From positions 10,884,539 to 10,948,538 of the forward strand of contig OY987248.1 in NCBI GenBank assembly GCA_963920765.1: DNA of 64,000 bases. Reading direction: 5' to 3'. Every line of letters begins with the position of its first letter. Position 1 is the stretch's first letter. The stretch comes from Ulota crispa. Taxonomy: Eukaryota > Streptophyta > Bryopsida > Orthotrichales > Orthotrichaceae. The translations under genes were made by a program, and so were the position numbers. Below, one piece after another: positions 36,222-47,319 of this stretch. The notes under the pieces are model-generated. The model worked only from the letters and a program-made list of their open reading frames with translations, ran no database searches and was not told where the DNA came from.

Positions 36222-36849
36222 CCCCTAAATGCAAGAGGCCTTTTTTGAGCTTCTAGGAATTTGCTCTAAACTGAATAAAAAGCCAACATTTTAATGAGTT
36301 GTATAAAAAAAAATGTATAATTGTACAAATTCAAATTAGATATGTTTAAGAGCATATCAGAAAAGAAAACACAACAATATCACTAATGGACTGAAAGATT
36401 ATAATGTTTGATCATGAGGGTGTTAAATTTGCAAAAATTATTTGAAGTTTTTCAATCCTCTTTGCACATGTTGAATCTAAAAAAATTGCCACCAAAAAAA
36501 TACAAGGTTAAAGAACAAAACATACATAACTCCAGTCACTTTACAACTTTTCAAAATCTCTTCTACATGTTTTTTAAATGAATTTATAGTGTAGATTTTT
36601 CTCCAAGATCTTGTGCATTTGAGGCTCATTTCCAAGAGCTCCCAACACTATGGAAAGTCAAGACCCTTACACAAAACTTTGAATAAAAAAATCATAATCA
36701 ATCTTTATCAAAATCAAAACTTCAATGCTAAAACTAGACTTTAAAAAGAATAGTTCAAAAATGTAAACTACTAAATAAAATCTTTGTTAAGTTTATTTAA
36801 CTTCAAAGTATTGTTGACACCAAAATTTGGTGCCTCAAGCAATTAGGGA
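36222..36849 (-). mobile_element. TTAA-type MITE, family TB, copy 4 (inverted)
   Basis: Left end CCCCTAAATGCAAGAGGCC after TCAA; decayed right end GCCTCAAGCAATTAGGGA before TTAA (36850-36853). The interior is the reverse complement of 4601-5245 (CATTTGAGGCTCATTTCCAA, CACTATGGAAAGTCAAG). Confidence 0.7.
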
Positions 36850-36966
36850 TTAATAAATGTCGGACATTTCTTTTTTTCAATTGCTCTTTCTACTGTATGT
36901 ATTGGATATTGCACATGTAAATGACATGATGGAAGCATTTCCTAAAGCGGAAAGAAAAGTAGTTAA

Positions 36967-37887
36967 CCCTAAAGGATTGTTGTCCCTATGGGGGACAAAT
37001 GGGATTTTGGGCAAGTACCTACGGTCTCAATTTTTGTCCTAATTTCTTGAAACATTTTTTGAAGCTAGAAACACACATTGGCTTTTGGGGAATATAGTAT
37101 TTATTCCAATTGATGCTAGGGAACAAAAGTTATGCCCAAATAAGCACAAATTTGGGGACTAGGGGCAGCAAAAAAAAATCTTATAAAAACTTGAAAAAAA
37201 ATATTAATTTTCTTTCTTATAGACTATATCTTTGTTTACATTTGAAGCTTTGATTCATTCCATTTGGACTAGTTACAAGAAAGTTATGGACAATCTTGTT
37301 TTTCAAGCAACTCAAGCATCTTCTTGAAAAAATAACTTATAAACTTCAGTTTTGAATGCAGGTTTAGCATTTTTTCAAAAGAAATTGTTGAAGAGGGTGA
37401 AGTTTGCTTTCTAGAACAATCTCACCATTGGGATTATTGCGTTTCAATTCCATCGCAGGGTTATTAGCAATTTAAGTTTTTGTTCAATTTCATACCTTCT
37501 TCTGCCTAATGTTTTTTTTAAAGAATGAAAATTCATTATTTTTTGTTATTTTATTTTTCCCAAGATTACCAACTCAACTTCCCACCATGCAAAAATAAAA
37601 TTCCAAACTCTGTGGTGCAAAAGTTCTAAGTTAAAAATGTTCAAAGTTAAAAAATCTAGTTAAGCAAGGTGCAAAAAAAGTAGTTTTTTACATTTTAAAT
37701 GCAAATATCTTTCAATTTGTGCGGTCAAAGTTGTTGAGTTTTGTATAATACATTCTTATAGTAATTTAGCACAAGATCCTACAGTCATGTATACAAAATG
37801 CCCAATTTTCAAACTTTTCACTCTTTGCCATGGAGGTAACAGTTTTAAGTGTCTTTTGACAAAATAAAGGCCACGATCCTTTAGGGG
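36967..37887 (+). mobile_element. TTAA-type MITE, family TA, copy 7
   Basis: TTAA at 36963-36966 and 37888-37891; ends CCCTAAAGGATTGTTG and CACGATCCTTTAGGGG. Subterminal hairpin TTGTCCCTATGGGGGACAA. The interior is closest to 5784-6717. Length 921 bp. Confidence 0.85.
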
Positions 37888-37891
37888 TTAA

Positions 37892-39101
37892 ATCGTAAAA
37901 GCATCTCAAGGGACCCCTTATGATGCTAGAAGTACCAAACTTTATACGTCATAAGGCAGATCAATGCATACTTACAGTCTTTGGTGTACATGAGGCAAGC
38001 CCTTCCTATGGTGTAATGACAATGTGGGGGTTCATCACAATGCCCATGATTCAATCATTCATAAACGTGGATGCTAATAAAATGGCAATTAATTTGCAAT
38101 TAATCTGCCTATCTACGGGTGATGTCCATTGGCCCAAAATTTGCCCCAAAATCTCACATGGGTGGTAGGGTACCCATGTCCTTGCCAAAAGGCGAAAAAA
38201 CATAGATGTTCAAGTGAGACATGTCCAAGCTGAAGTACCAACTCTAGGCATAGGCATTACTCGGGAACGCAATTGGGGAACGTGAGTTGACCGGATGCCG
38301 GAGGGGAAACCGTGGAACCCAATGATGGTGGAGTCATCGAAGGGGGTCACAGTGGGGAACGGGGAACGCGAAGTGGCCGGAATGATGTGTGTTTTTGTAC
38401 TTGGGCACCATGTTCCCATCATCAGTGCTTCATGTGCCAAGCAAATGACAAGGTGTTCCAATCTCAGGACGAATCTGGAATACTATGCCCCTGCCTGCAG
38501 TACCCCCATCCAAGTATCCAACTCTCCCCTTTTTCTTTCCATCTTTTTCATGTTTTGGAGAGTGCTACCCAATGAGCGGGGAGATCCAAAAAATAATAGA
38601 AAATCAGCCAAACAAGATGACACAACTATTTGAATTTATTGGATAAAAATCAGACATACAGGTAGCTTGAACAATCTTTTTCATTTATGGTTGCCCTTAT
38701 ACTTGTGAACATAACAACCAAAATTGTGGAATGATGTCATGTTGCATAATGTCAATCCTGCCAACAAAAAGGGAACATGGTATTATTTTCTTCAAGCATT
38801 GTTTTTACATGTTAAAGGCCTCAAGCGCATGGAATCTCATGTTTGGGCCACTAGCTACTTGCAATTGGGCTCCATCCTTGTTCTCAATTGCCTTCTATAG
38901 TAGCACTACAGTGGTGAGGCCAACACATTGCAATATTACAAGTTTAGGTATTTGTTGTACTAGCAAAGGTAACAACTTGACTCAAAGTAAAACCTCAATG
39001 TAAACCACTCTAAGCTATACTCCTCTCTTGTTGGTTGGTTGTTGGAAGTTACACCACAGCTTCACAAAAATCCTAAGTTGGAGGGATTATATATATATAT
39101 A
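37892..39101. other. Intergenic DNA with a second GC-richer patch
   Basis: About 38220-38612 is GC-richer (GGATGCCGGAGGGGAAACCG) and its end (CCCAATGAGCGGGGAGATCC, then AATAATAGAAAATCAGCC) resembles the end of the patch at 30139-30660. Overlapping frames of 80-112 residues on both strands (38210-38633) give no recognised domain. I do not call a gene. Confidence 0.4.
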
Positions 39102-39306
39102 TAGGGAATTACTATAGCGACACCCTAAATTGCTAACAGGACACCCCCTCTGAGCATGAAAATGTGATTTTTAATACTGATTTTGCTAATTTTTTTATTT
39201 GGATCAAAAGATTTCTTTCACCTTTATCATTCTAAAGCTATACTTTAAAAAAAATAGGTGTGCTTGAATTTCAAACTAAAAATATAGGACTTTTGATTTA
39301 CTTAAA
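39102..39306 (-). mobile_element. hAT-like MITE, family G, truncated
   Basis: Begins GGGAATTACTATAGCGACAC, then CTAAATTGCTAACAGGACAC, the family G terminus. Its interior (TCACCTTTATCATTCTAAAG) is the reverse complement of the right half of 4128-4520. The other end is lost where the TA array begins. Confidence 0.7.
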
Positions 39307-39307
39307 G

Positions 39308-39407
39308 CTATATATATATATATATAGCTTTATATATATATATATATATATATATAGCTTTATATATATATATATATATATATATAAAGCTATATATATA
39401 TATATAG

Positions 39408-39440
<33 letters not shown>
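39308..39440. repeat. TA microsatellite interleaved with AGCTTTA
   Basis: Alternating TA runs broken at intervals by AGCTTTA or TAAAGCT, which makes nested palindromes. The frame at 39260 is an artefact of the TA run. Confidence 0.95.
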
Positions 39441-39441
<1 letters not shown>

Positions 39442-39637
39442 CATGAGACCTAACATCCTGTTTGTGAGTCTTCTCACAATTTGGGTTACTTAAAAATATG
39501 ATTACATTTAATGAGATTGTTTTCTGCCTTCCATGATCAACTTTTGTAAAATAATACGATAAAAAGTGCCTATTTCTCATCCTATAGCGCATCTTTTCAT
39601 GCGTACAACAAAATCCGTCCCCTTTGGCATTTAGGGG
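39441..39637. mobile_element. Possible right-hand fragment of a TTAA-type element
   Basis: The segment ends TTTGGCATTTAGGGG at 39637, a right terminus of the TTAA superfamily, but is followed by TTTA and has no matching left end. Confidence 0.35.
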
Positions 39638-39715
39638 TTTAACATGAAAACACCTTTGTGTGAGGCCCTTACCCTATACCAAAAAAATCCAAAAGTAATT
39701 GACTACTCCCTCTGT

Positions 39716-40125
39716 CCCATTATACAGCTCCAAAAAACTTCTCCATGAGGAATTAACTGTATTTTTAGTCATTATACTAGTGACAAATGCATTCTAGATT
39801 CAATATACCATCTACCAATTATCTATAAAAGTTCAAGTTTTTATGTTGCCATTTAGACACCCGAATTCTATGCAAAAAGTACCATATTTGTGCATGTTGC
39901 TAGCTCCTCATTATTGATGATTTAGAGATTAATAGCAACAATGGTACGTCATATGGGCAAGGCCAAGCTTGTTAGGAAAGGAATGCTCTCTAATTGCTTA
40001 ACTTGCCCCCATGAGATCATTGGATATGACAAACACTTTTTCAGCAATTGAAATTAGCAAAAGGGAGTTTTTTAGTGGGACAAGAACTATGCCTATTTTG
40101 GAGCTTTATATTGGGAGAGAGGGAG
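39716..40125 (+). mobile_element. Long Stowaway-like MITE, family H, copy 1
   Basis: TA (39714-39715, 40126-40127) flanks CTCCCTCTGTCCCATTATAC and TATTGGGAGAGAGGGAG, with CAGCTCCAAAA/TTTTGGAGCTT just inside. Length 410 bp. The interior GGGCAAGGCCAAGCTTG is shared with copies 2 and 3. Confidence 0.8.
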
Positions 40126-40127
40126 TA

Positions 40128-41057
40128 TAATACAAAGACACACGCAATATTTTGTGCATGCATTCAAAATTTGGTTGAAAATGAGAAATTTCAGATTTTT
40201 TTATAGAGCTCAAAATTTCTTCAAACACTGGCAACAAATCAAATATTATATTGAAGTCCCACAATTGCAAATTTTGTATGTATTGGATTAAAATAATTAA
40301 TTCATTTATGAATCAAGCTAATTTATTCCAAATAAAATGTTTTCATCCATTGTTTTATAAAATAAGAGTTCACTGGAAACTTCAATTCTAGTTTATAACT
40401 GGGTTTTTTGAAACTTGTTTGTATTAAATTGGTACTATTTTTGGTGGAAAAAATGTATATGCTCCCGTTGCGTTGTGTACAAAGCGCTATCTATCTATAT
40501 AATAGAATTTGAATCACCTTTTGGTAATCCTTTTACTTTATGGGTAAATAACTCATGGGAAAAAAAAATTGTTGCATGGACAATCTTCTATATATATAAC
40601 AAATTTTGATTCACCTGTTGACGATCCATTTACTCTATGATAAAAACCTTATGGGTAAAAATAAAAAGTATTTTGTTACGTAGGCAAATTGGACTGTGTA
40701 TGTAAAAACAAACAAAATTACTTTGTGGGTAAATTGTATTGTATTGGTAAAAACAAAAAAAACGGATCCTAATTTCATCGCATGGGTAAAAAAACACTGG
40801 ATCCTTCTATTGCATGAATAAAAATCAATTTTTTTACTATGGTCAAAGAACAAATTACATTTTATTGCAAAGCAAAAGATGTTATATTGAGAAACACTTT
40901 GTGGAATTGAGCATGAAATTCTTTTGCCACTCGTTGGTCCCATGGGTACCTACACTAGTACTTGATTCTTTCATTGCACCAAACACCTTAAGTAGATGAA
41001 GATATAAATTATCAGCCAACTATTAGATCCTTCATATTTTCTTGAATGTTTTAACCC
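40128..41057. other. AT-rich intergenic DNA with a loose tandem repeat
   Basis: About 40490-40830 has a loose repeat: TTTGAATCACCTTTTGGTAA and TTTTGATTCACCTGTTGACG start two units about 96 bp apart, followed by several ATGGGTAAA words. No gene recognised; frames at 40415, 40635 and 40814 have no domain. Confidence 0.4.
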
Positions 41058-41061
41058 TTAA

Positions 41062-41983
41062 CCCCTAAATCTTTGAGTGTCCCCTCGGGGAAGAAATGAG
41101 ATTTTGGGCAGGTACCTACGGCCTCAATTTTTGTCTTGATTTTTTGAAACTTTTTTGGAAGATAGGAAATACATTAGCTATTAGGGAACATAAATTTTAT
41201 TCCAATCTATGCCCGGGAGCAAAAGTTATGCCCATATAAGCAAAATTTTATGGAGATTGGGCAGCAAACAAAATTTCACAAAAACTTGATTTTATTTATT
41301 TATTTATTATTTTCTCATAGGTTATAGTTTCATTTACATCTGTAGCTTTGATTCATTTCATTTGGACTACTTATGAGAAAGTTATGGACAATCTTGTTTT
41401 TTGGGCACTTCAAGCATCATCTTGAAAAAATAACCTATAAAGTTCATTTTTGAATGCGATTTTAACATTTTTTCAAATAAAATTGTTGGAGGGGGTGAAG
41501 TTTGCTTTCTAGAACAATCTCACCATTGGGATTATAGTGTTTCAATTCCATTGCAAGGTTATTAACAATTTAAGTTTTTGTACAATCTCATACCTTCTTC
41601 CACCTAATGTTTTTTTTAAGAATGAAAATTAAGTATTTTTTATTTTGATTTTTTTGCAAAGATTCTCAACTCAATTCTCCACCATAGAAAAATAAACCTT
41701 GAAACTCTATGGTGCAAAAAGTTTAAGTTGAAAAAGTTCAAAGTCAATTAATCTAGTCATGCAAGGTGCAAAAAAATTACTTTTACACTTCAACTGCAAA
41801 TGTCTTGCAATTTGTATAGTAAAAATTTTTGAATTTTTATTTCCACATTCTTATGCTAGTCTAGTACAAGATCCTATGGTTAGATATGCAAAAGGACCAA
41901 TTGTCAAACTTTCTTGCTTTTTGCCATAGAAGTGACAGTTTTGAGTGTCTTTTGACAAAATAAAGGCCTCATGGATTTAGGGC
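41062..41983 (+). mobile_element. TTAA-type MITE, family TA, copy 8
   Basis: TTAA (41058-41061) then CCCCTAAATCTTTGAG; decayed right end CTCATGGATTTAGGGC before TTAA (41984-41987). The interior (GGGCAGGTACCTACGGCC, GCAAAAGTTATGCCCATATA) aligns with the other TA copies. Length 922 bp. Confidence 0.8.
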
Positions 41984-41987
41984 TTAA

Positions 41988-42208
41988 AGGATGGAGCTAC
42001 TATAATACATACTATGTAGGTTGCTATACAACTAACATTTGCTACCAACAAAAAGTTTTACTAAAAAATCTTAACTACCTCACTAGAACAACATTGATCT
42101 ATATTTCTTTCTTGATTTCAAATATAATAAAGGTGTGGATGCACTCCAAATACAAAAAAAATACCCCGTATTGTACTGGTCGCAAAGGGCTACCTCGTCT
42201 TTTAGGAG
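41988..42208 (+). mobile_element. TTAA-type MITE, family TD, right-end fragment
   Basis: It starts directly after the TTAA closing the previous element and ends CTCGTCTTTTAGGAG before TTAA (42209-42212). It matches the right 220 bp of 10465-11625 (GCTACCAACAAAAAGTTTTA, ATGCACTCCAAATACAA). The usual left terminus is absent. Confidence 0.65.
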
Positions 42209-42212
42209 TTAA

Positions 42213-42849
42213 AGTAGGATGACTCTATAGATTTAATTGAAGCTATCCAATTTGATGAGCTTCACATACCATTTTTATTTTTTCGGTAGAAAGTGTTAAT
42301 ATTTGGTGCTGATAGAAAAAAGCATTTGTTGTAATGTGATTAAACGGTTTCATTTTTTCCTTGATTTTATCTAAATCAAAATTTTAATTATGATGAAGTT
42401 TGGCAACATTTCGATATGAAAATTGGATTTGTATCACTATCCTAACCTTGTCCTTGGTAACTAAGAAAATAAAAAACTCTAAGAAATGGTTGTCTGAGGC
42501 AAAGTAACATCATTTTGATAATTTTGAGTCTGTGAAAACTGTCAATGCTAGATTGATACAACTCTCAATACAAAAAATTATATGATTTACTTATAAATGA
42601 TAATATGTTTCTAGCATTCATTGTGTGTCGTGTTGATAACCTCATTATTTAAACATATAATTTCATAATTCAGATACAAATATAGATACACACATGCACA
42701 CACTAGAGTTAAATGGTTTTAAAGTACTCTAAAAAGAAATCATTGTTGGATTTTTTTCTTTCAACTTTGACCAAAAATACTAAAATATGTACATTGATAT
42801 CATCTCTTTCATGTATTCACACACTGAATATTACATATATAAACACACA

Positions 42850-42851
<2 letters not shown>
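42213..42851. other. Unassigned AT-rich intergenic DNA
   Basis: Nothing recognised before the AT microsatellite. Confidence 0.35.

Positions 42852-42911
<60 letters not shown>
42852..42911. repeat. (AT)n microsatellite
   Basis: About 30 uninterrupted AT units, preceded by CA-rich ACACACACGCAT. The frame at 42713 is extended by this run. Confidence 0.97.
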
Positions 42912-42915
<4 letters not shown>

Positions 42916-43225
42916 AAACATCATTTAAAGCCCTTTAGCATCTACTAATTAAGCTAATACTCTAGCCACACAAAATACTTTCTTTTTAGGATAATAGGGA
43001 TTGTAGGACATGAAATTGGGTTTCTTTTTAGAAACTAATTAAAAGAGGCACCTATTTATTTTGTATATTTTTGGTTTTAAATTTTTGATAAATTCTTTGA
43101 ATTTTTTTTTGCTGTTGATTTTTTAAGAAGGCTATGACCATTCTACTATTGTATATGTATATCCTCAAAATTACATATTTAATTAGTAAGAAAAAATTAT
43201 ATATTAACAAGTGTGCCTTGCTAGG

Positions 43226-43425
43226 NNNNNNNNNNNNNNNNNNNNNNNNNNNNNNNNNNNNNNNNNNNNNNNNNNNNNNNNNNNNNNNNNNNNNNNNNNN
43301 NNNNNNNNNNNNNNNNNNNNNNNNNNNNNNNNNNNNNNNNNNNNNNNNNNNNNNNNNNNNNNNNNNNNNNNNNNNNNNNNNNNNNNNNNNNNNNNNNNNN
43401 NNNNNNNNNNNNNNNNNNNNNNNNN
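43226..43425. other. Assembly gap of 200 N
   Basis: Exactly 200 N, a round number that suggests a placeholder of unknown true size. Confidence 0.99.
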
Positions 43426-44374
43426 TGTGACACCTAGTGCTATAGAGACTTATAATTTAATGACCTTTCGTAGTTTAAAAATTGGAATTGCATCATTATT
43501 TTTTTAAATAGAGTAAATTTAATGACTTTTCACAATTAGAAATGACTCTTTAAAAATTCCAATAACTTTCATATTTCTTGATTTTCCACCCTCACATTTG
43601 AGTGCCCTTTCCTCTCCCTTAGTGATGTTTCACCCTTTGATTGCCTTTTTCTCTCCTTTTTCCCCTCTCTAATAGAACTTGTGGTGATAATAGATAACTC
43701 ATGGTACGACATATCATTATATCATGAAACACAAACACCAACCTTTGTAATATAGATGACAAGTCATGTAAACCCATTTACCAAGGTAAGTGAAGGCTTG
43801 AGCATATCTTTTGTCCCATCCAAACTATTATTATTTTTCTTGTATACCCGGGAACACACATTTTTTACAAAATTTTAGCAGAGTTGTAAAGCTTTGTTTT
43901 CTTGAACAAAATCTCAATTTTTTTGTTATCTTTTGTTTGATAGTTCTAAATTCAAATAGTTTTGAATTAAATAAAAACAAATAATTTAGAAAATTTGAAT
44001 GATTTTTGAATTGAATATAGTAAAATAAATGTATATGCCATTAATAAAATAGGTAGAAAAAAAGATATAAGATAATTGAAACCAAAATTTAAAAAATAAC
44101 CAATAGCAATCATTCAATTTTTTGAATTCAAATCAATTTGCCTCTTCATCTCCTTTTTGTATGTGACTTTCAAATCCAAGTTAAAAAAACATTCAATGGG
44201 TTCCACCAAAGATGTCTTTTCACACCTAACCTCTGTGTCATGGCCCTTTCACTTTGCCCCTTGGCCCCTAGCCAATCACAATTAATGTTTATCAAGTGAC
44301 ACCGGTCAAAATAGACCAAACATTTTTTTTGTTTTGTTAATGTGATGTTAATGTTCAAGTGACCAATCACAATA

Positions 44375-45112
44375 GGGTGATTGCAAGAAACACTAGTATT
44401 ATTTTATGTCTCCTTGCTCTCTTGGGGGTGCTTTTTGGCTTGTAACTTTTGCTCAGCAAGTTCTTTTGAGTTGAAATTTCAAAAAAAGGTACATGTCATA
44501 GTTATTGACCTTCTATAATTTTTGCGGTTTATTAAAAATTATTTTATTATTTTTAAATAATCCCCAAATAGGTGTCTACCTTGGCCATTTTGGGGGTTTT
44601 TAGTACTATTTTGGGTCCAAAAAAGCAAATCTCATGCCACAAATTAGGGAAGTTGTTCATTGTAGAGCATTACATGGATACATAGAACAATTTTAGGAAA
44701 TTGTGAATTCTCTACCTTCCACATGCTCTCAAAGTGGGCATCCTTTGGTCAAGCATTGGAGAAAGAGAACAAACTTCCCAAAAAAGCAATTTCATGAGTT
44801 CAAGTGTCTCATATAGAACAAAAATGGCTTATTTTTATTTTATTTTTTAAATTTTTTACTATTTTCTAAAAAGCAAAAAAGCAATTGCTATTTTATTGGT
44901 AATTTCTGTCCCTCTCTTTTTGTGCATAACTTTTAGAATAAAAATTTTCTAAGTTTGAATTTTCACAAGTGTGCTACATTAAGTATTTTACAAATTTTCC
45001 ATATTTTATTTTATTTTAAAAATATATATTTCAAAAGCTCATAGTACTACCTCGTATTACCTATACTATATTTGTTTGCAACAAAACTGGCTGGTCTTTC
45101 TTGCAACTACCC
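44375..45112 (+). mobile_element. 4-bp-TSD element, family P, copy 1
   Basis: GGGTGATTGCAAGAAACACT and GGTCTTTCTTGCAACTACCC are inverted ends, flanked by AATA on both sides (44371-44374, 45113-45116). Length 738 bp. Homologous in inverse orientation to 49676-50411 throughout (GGTAATTTCTGTCCCTC, CTACCTTCCACATGCTCTCA). No transposase; superfamily unknown. Confidence 0.85.
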
Positions 45113-45143
45113 AATAGACCAAATGGACAGATTGCGCCTTTCT

Positions 45144-45195
45144 TTTTAATGTTAGACAAGTCTTGATCCCATTTTGCAGTAGCAAAATGGTCTCA
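45144..45195. repeat. Array-associated hairpin
   Basis: AGACAAGTCTTGATCCCATT mirrors AATGGTCTCATGACCTGTCT across a short loop. Equivalent hairpins occur at about 46846-46898 and 47757-47810, so the motif belongs to the family O unit. Confidence 0.7.
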
Positions 45196-45545
45196 TGACC
45201 TGTCTACTAGGATGGAACCGTGTTAAATTTGTATTTGAGAAATAGAAAGGGAGGAAAATATATTAGAAAAAGAGGTACTCCCATTTAGCTTAGCAAAGGT
45301 AAATGTGGTGATTCCATTTAGCATAAGTAGATGAGTTGATTTGTATTTTTTAGTAGAAACTTCAATTTTCAAAAAGATTGGTACTAAATTAAATTGAAAA
45401 TAAATAAACTAAATTTAATATTTCTAATATATTTTTTCTAATAACTTGAGCAAATTGTGATGATAATTTGAATTTCATTTAGTAAAAAGAAACATATGCC
45501 ATTCATAAAAAGAGTATAAAGAAATTCAATGTTTTTTTAAATTAA

Positions 45546-46452
45546 CCCCTAAAGAACCAGATCCCCTTTTTTAGAAACATAGCGATTTTTAGCAGGTACC
45601 TATAATTGGAGTTTTTCACATTTTAGGTTAAAATTTTAATCGAATGTGGGGACAAGGTTTATCTATGCACTAAATTTCATGACATTTGGAATTATGACTA
45701 AAAAGTTATGGCCTAATCTGTTGTTTTTTACGTTTGGCGGGCAACCTGGGCAAATCTTTAATAATCACTTTTTTCAAAAACATTAAATTTAAATGGCCTT
45801 AGGAGATTTATGTGAATGTAGGAAACTTTTAATCATATCATTTGCATCAACAAGATGAAAGTTGTGAGGATTTTTTGTTTGCTGGCATTTATGGATTCTC
45901 CACTCCAAAATAAACTTTGAAGTTCTTTATTTTACTCAATTTTCAACATTTTGGAAAAAAAACAAAACCAAAGGATGGAGATTGTTTATTACAACATTAC
46001 AATCATTGGAATTGGCATTTTTCATTTCCATAACTATATTCTTGACAATTTTGTGTTTTTGATCATTCTCTACTTCTTTTTACTTACTAATTTTTTTCCA
46101 TATGTTATACAACTCCAAATGATTTGAAACTTTTTTGACAAGTACTTTATTGAGGTGGAGTAAGGGATTTAGAGAAGCAACACCCACATGGCCTTTTTTC
46201 CTTAGGAATTTCACCTTTTGAAGGGTAGCTGCCCGGTTTTTCACAAGACATTTTTGAATATTCAAACCATTCTAACTTCCAATCCACATGGTGGAAAGCT
46301 TTGAATTTTTTTCCACATCTTCTATAACCATTCTTTTACAAGATCCTATGGTCATATATGCATAAAAATGTTTATGTTTTCAAATTTGGTCAATGCTCCA
46401 AAAATGGCAGTTTTGAAGAGTTTTGGTGAAAACTTTGCTTGGTCCTTTAGGG
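45546..46452 (+). mobile_element. TTAA-type MITE, sub-family E, copy 1
   Basis: TTAA (45542-45545) then CCCCTAAAGAACCAG; right end TTGGTCCTTTAGGG followed by TAAA, two bases short of the expected GTTAA. Almost identical to 60576-61482, with about 15-20 differences by eye over 907 bp. The 61-residue minus-strand frame (46080-46265) is identical in both copies but looks like chance. Confidence 0.85.
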
Positions 46453-46459
46453 TAAAAAA

Positions 46460-46974
46460 TATCCAATGAGGCACAATTACAAATAACATCCAATGAGACA
46501 CAATTAAATCTAAACAAATACAAACATGCACTTTCATTTACCTCTTATTGTTTGAATTTGAATTTCTAAATTTGAATTTCAAATCAATTTGCCTCTTCAT
46601 CTCCATTCTTACTCCTTTTATTTGAATTTCAAAGTTTAAAGTAGGAAGTGTTCAATGGTGTCCACAAAAGATGTCCTTTCACATCCAACACCCATTTCAC
46701 TGTCCTTTCACATCCAACACCCATTTCATTGTCCTTTCACCTTATCCTTTGGCCCTCGGCCAATCACTAATTATCAAACCAACACACAAACACACACACA
46801 CACAAAAAATACAAAGAAAAAATGGGCATTTTTTTATAAGGATAAACATGTCTTGATCCCATTTTGCTACCTCAAAATAGTCTCAAGACTTGTCTATCAT
46901 GATGGTGTGGGATTCAAGTTGGGGGACATTAGGAAAAATATATGGCTCCAATAAAGCCTTGAGTTTGGGGGGAT
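46460..46974. repeat. Family O unit 2 with an internal tandem duplication
   Basis: GTCCTTTCACATCCAACACC, then CATTTCA, is duplicated in tandem at about 46673-46733. A (CA)n run follows at about 46783-46804. Confidence 0.75.
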
Positions 46975-47319
46975 CCCTAGCCATGGGAACCCGGTTCCCA
47001 ATAAAATCATGCGCGGGCTGAGTGATGCCACCTCAGCTTTTTCAAATTTTTAAATTTAAAATAAAGATAAAAAAAGTTTCTTATTTTTTTCTAAGATCTT
47101 TTTTATTTTATTTTTTGGATTTTTTTAATTATTTTTTTTTGACCTTTTGCAAGGGCTGATTCTCCACATTGGGAAAAAAACATAAGGAGGACCATATTTG
47201 TTTATAAAGGCCTTATGGACCTCCATATTTTTCCTAATGTTTTGAAAAACAAAAAAGAGGAAAGGGGGTAGCCCCATTTAGCATATGTAGATGAAAAGGC
47301 AACCCATTTAGCATGATCA

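Noticed and set aside
38210-38633. Cluster of overlapping frames as a coding exon
   Set aside because: Three frames on two strands are open because the patch is GC-richer; none has a recognised domain.
39260-39592. Tyr-Ile repeat proteins
   Set aside because: Translation of a TA microsatellite; the same applies at 42713 and 59227.
43134-43507. Long frames across the gap
   Set aside because: They consist mostly of N translated as X.
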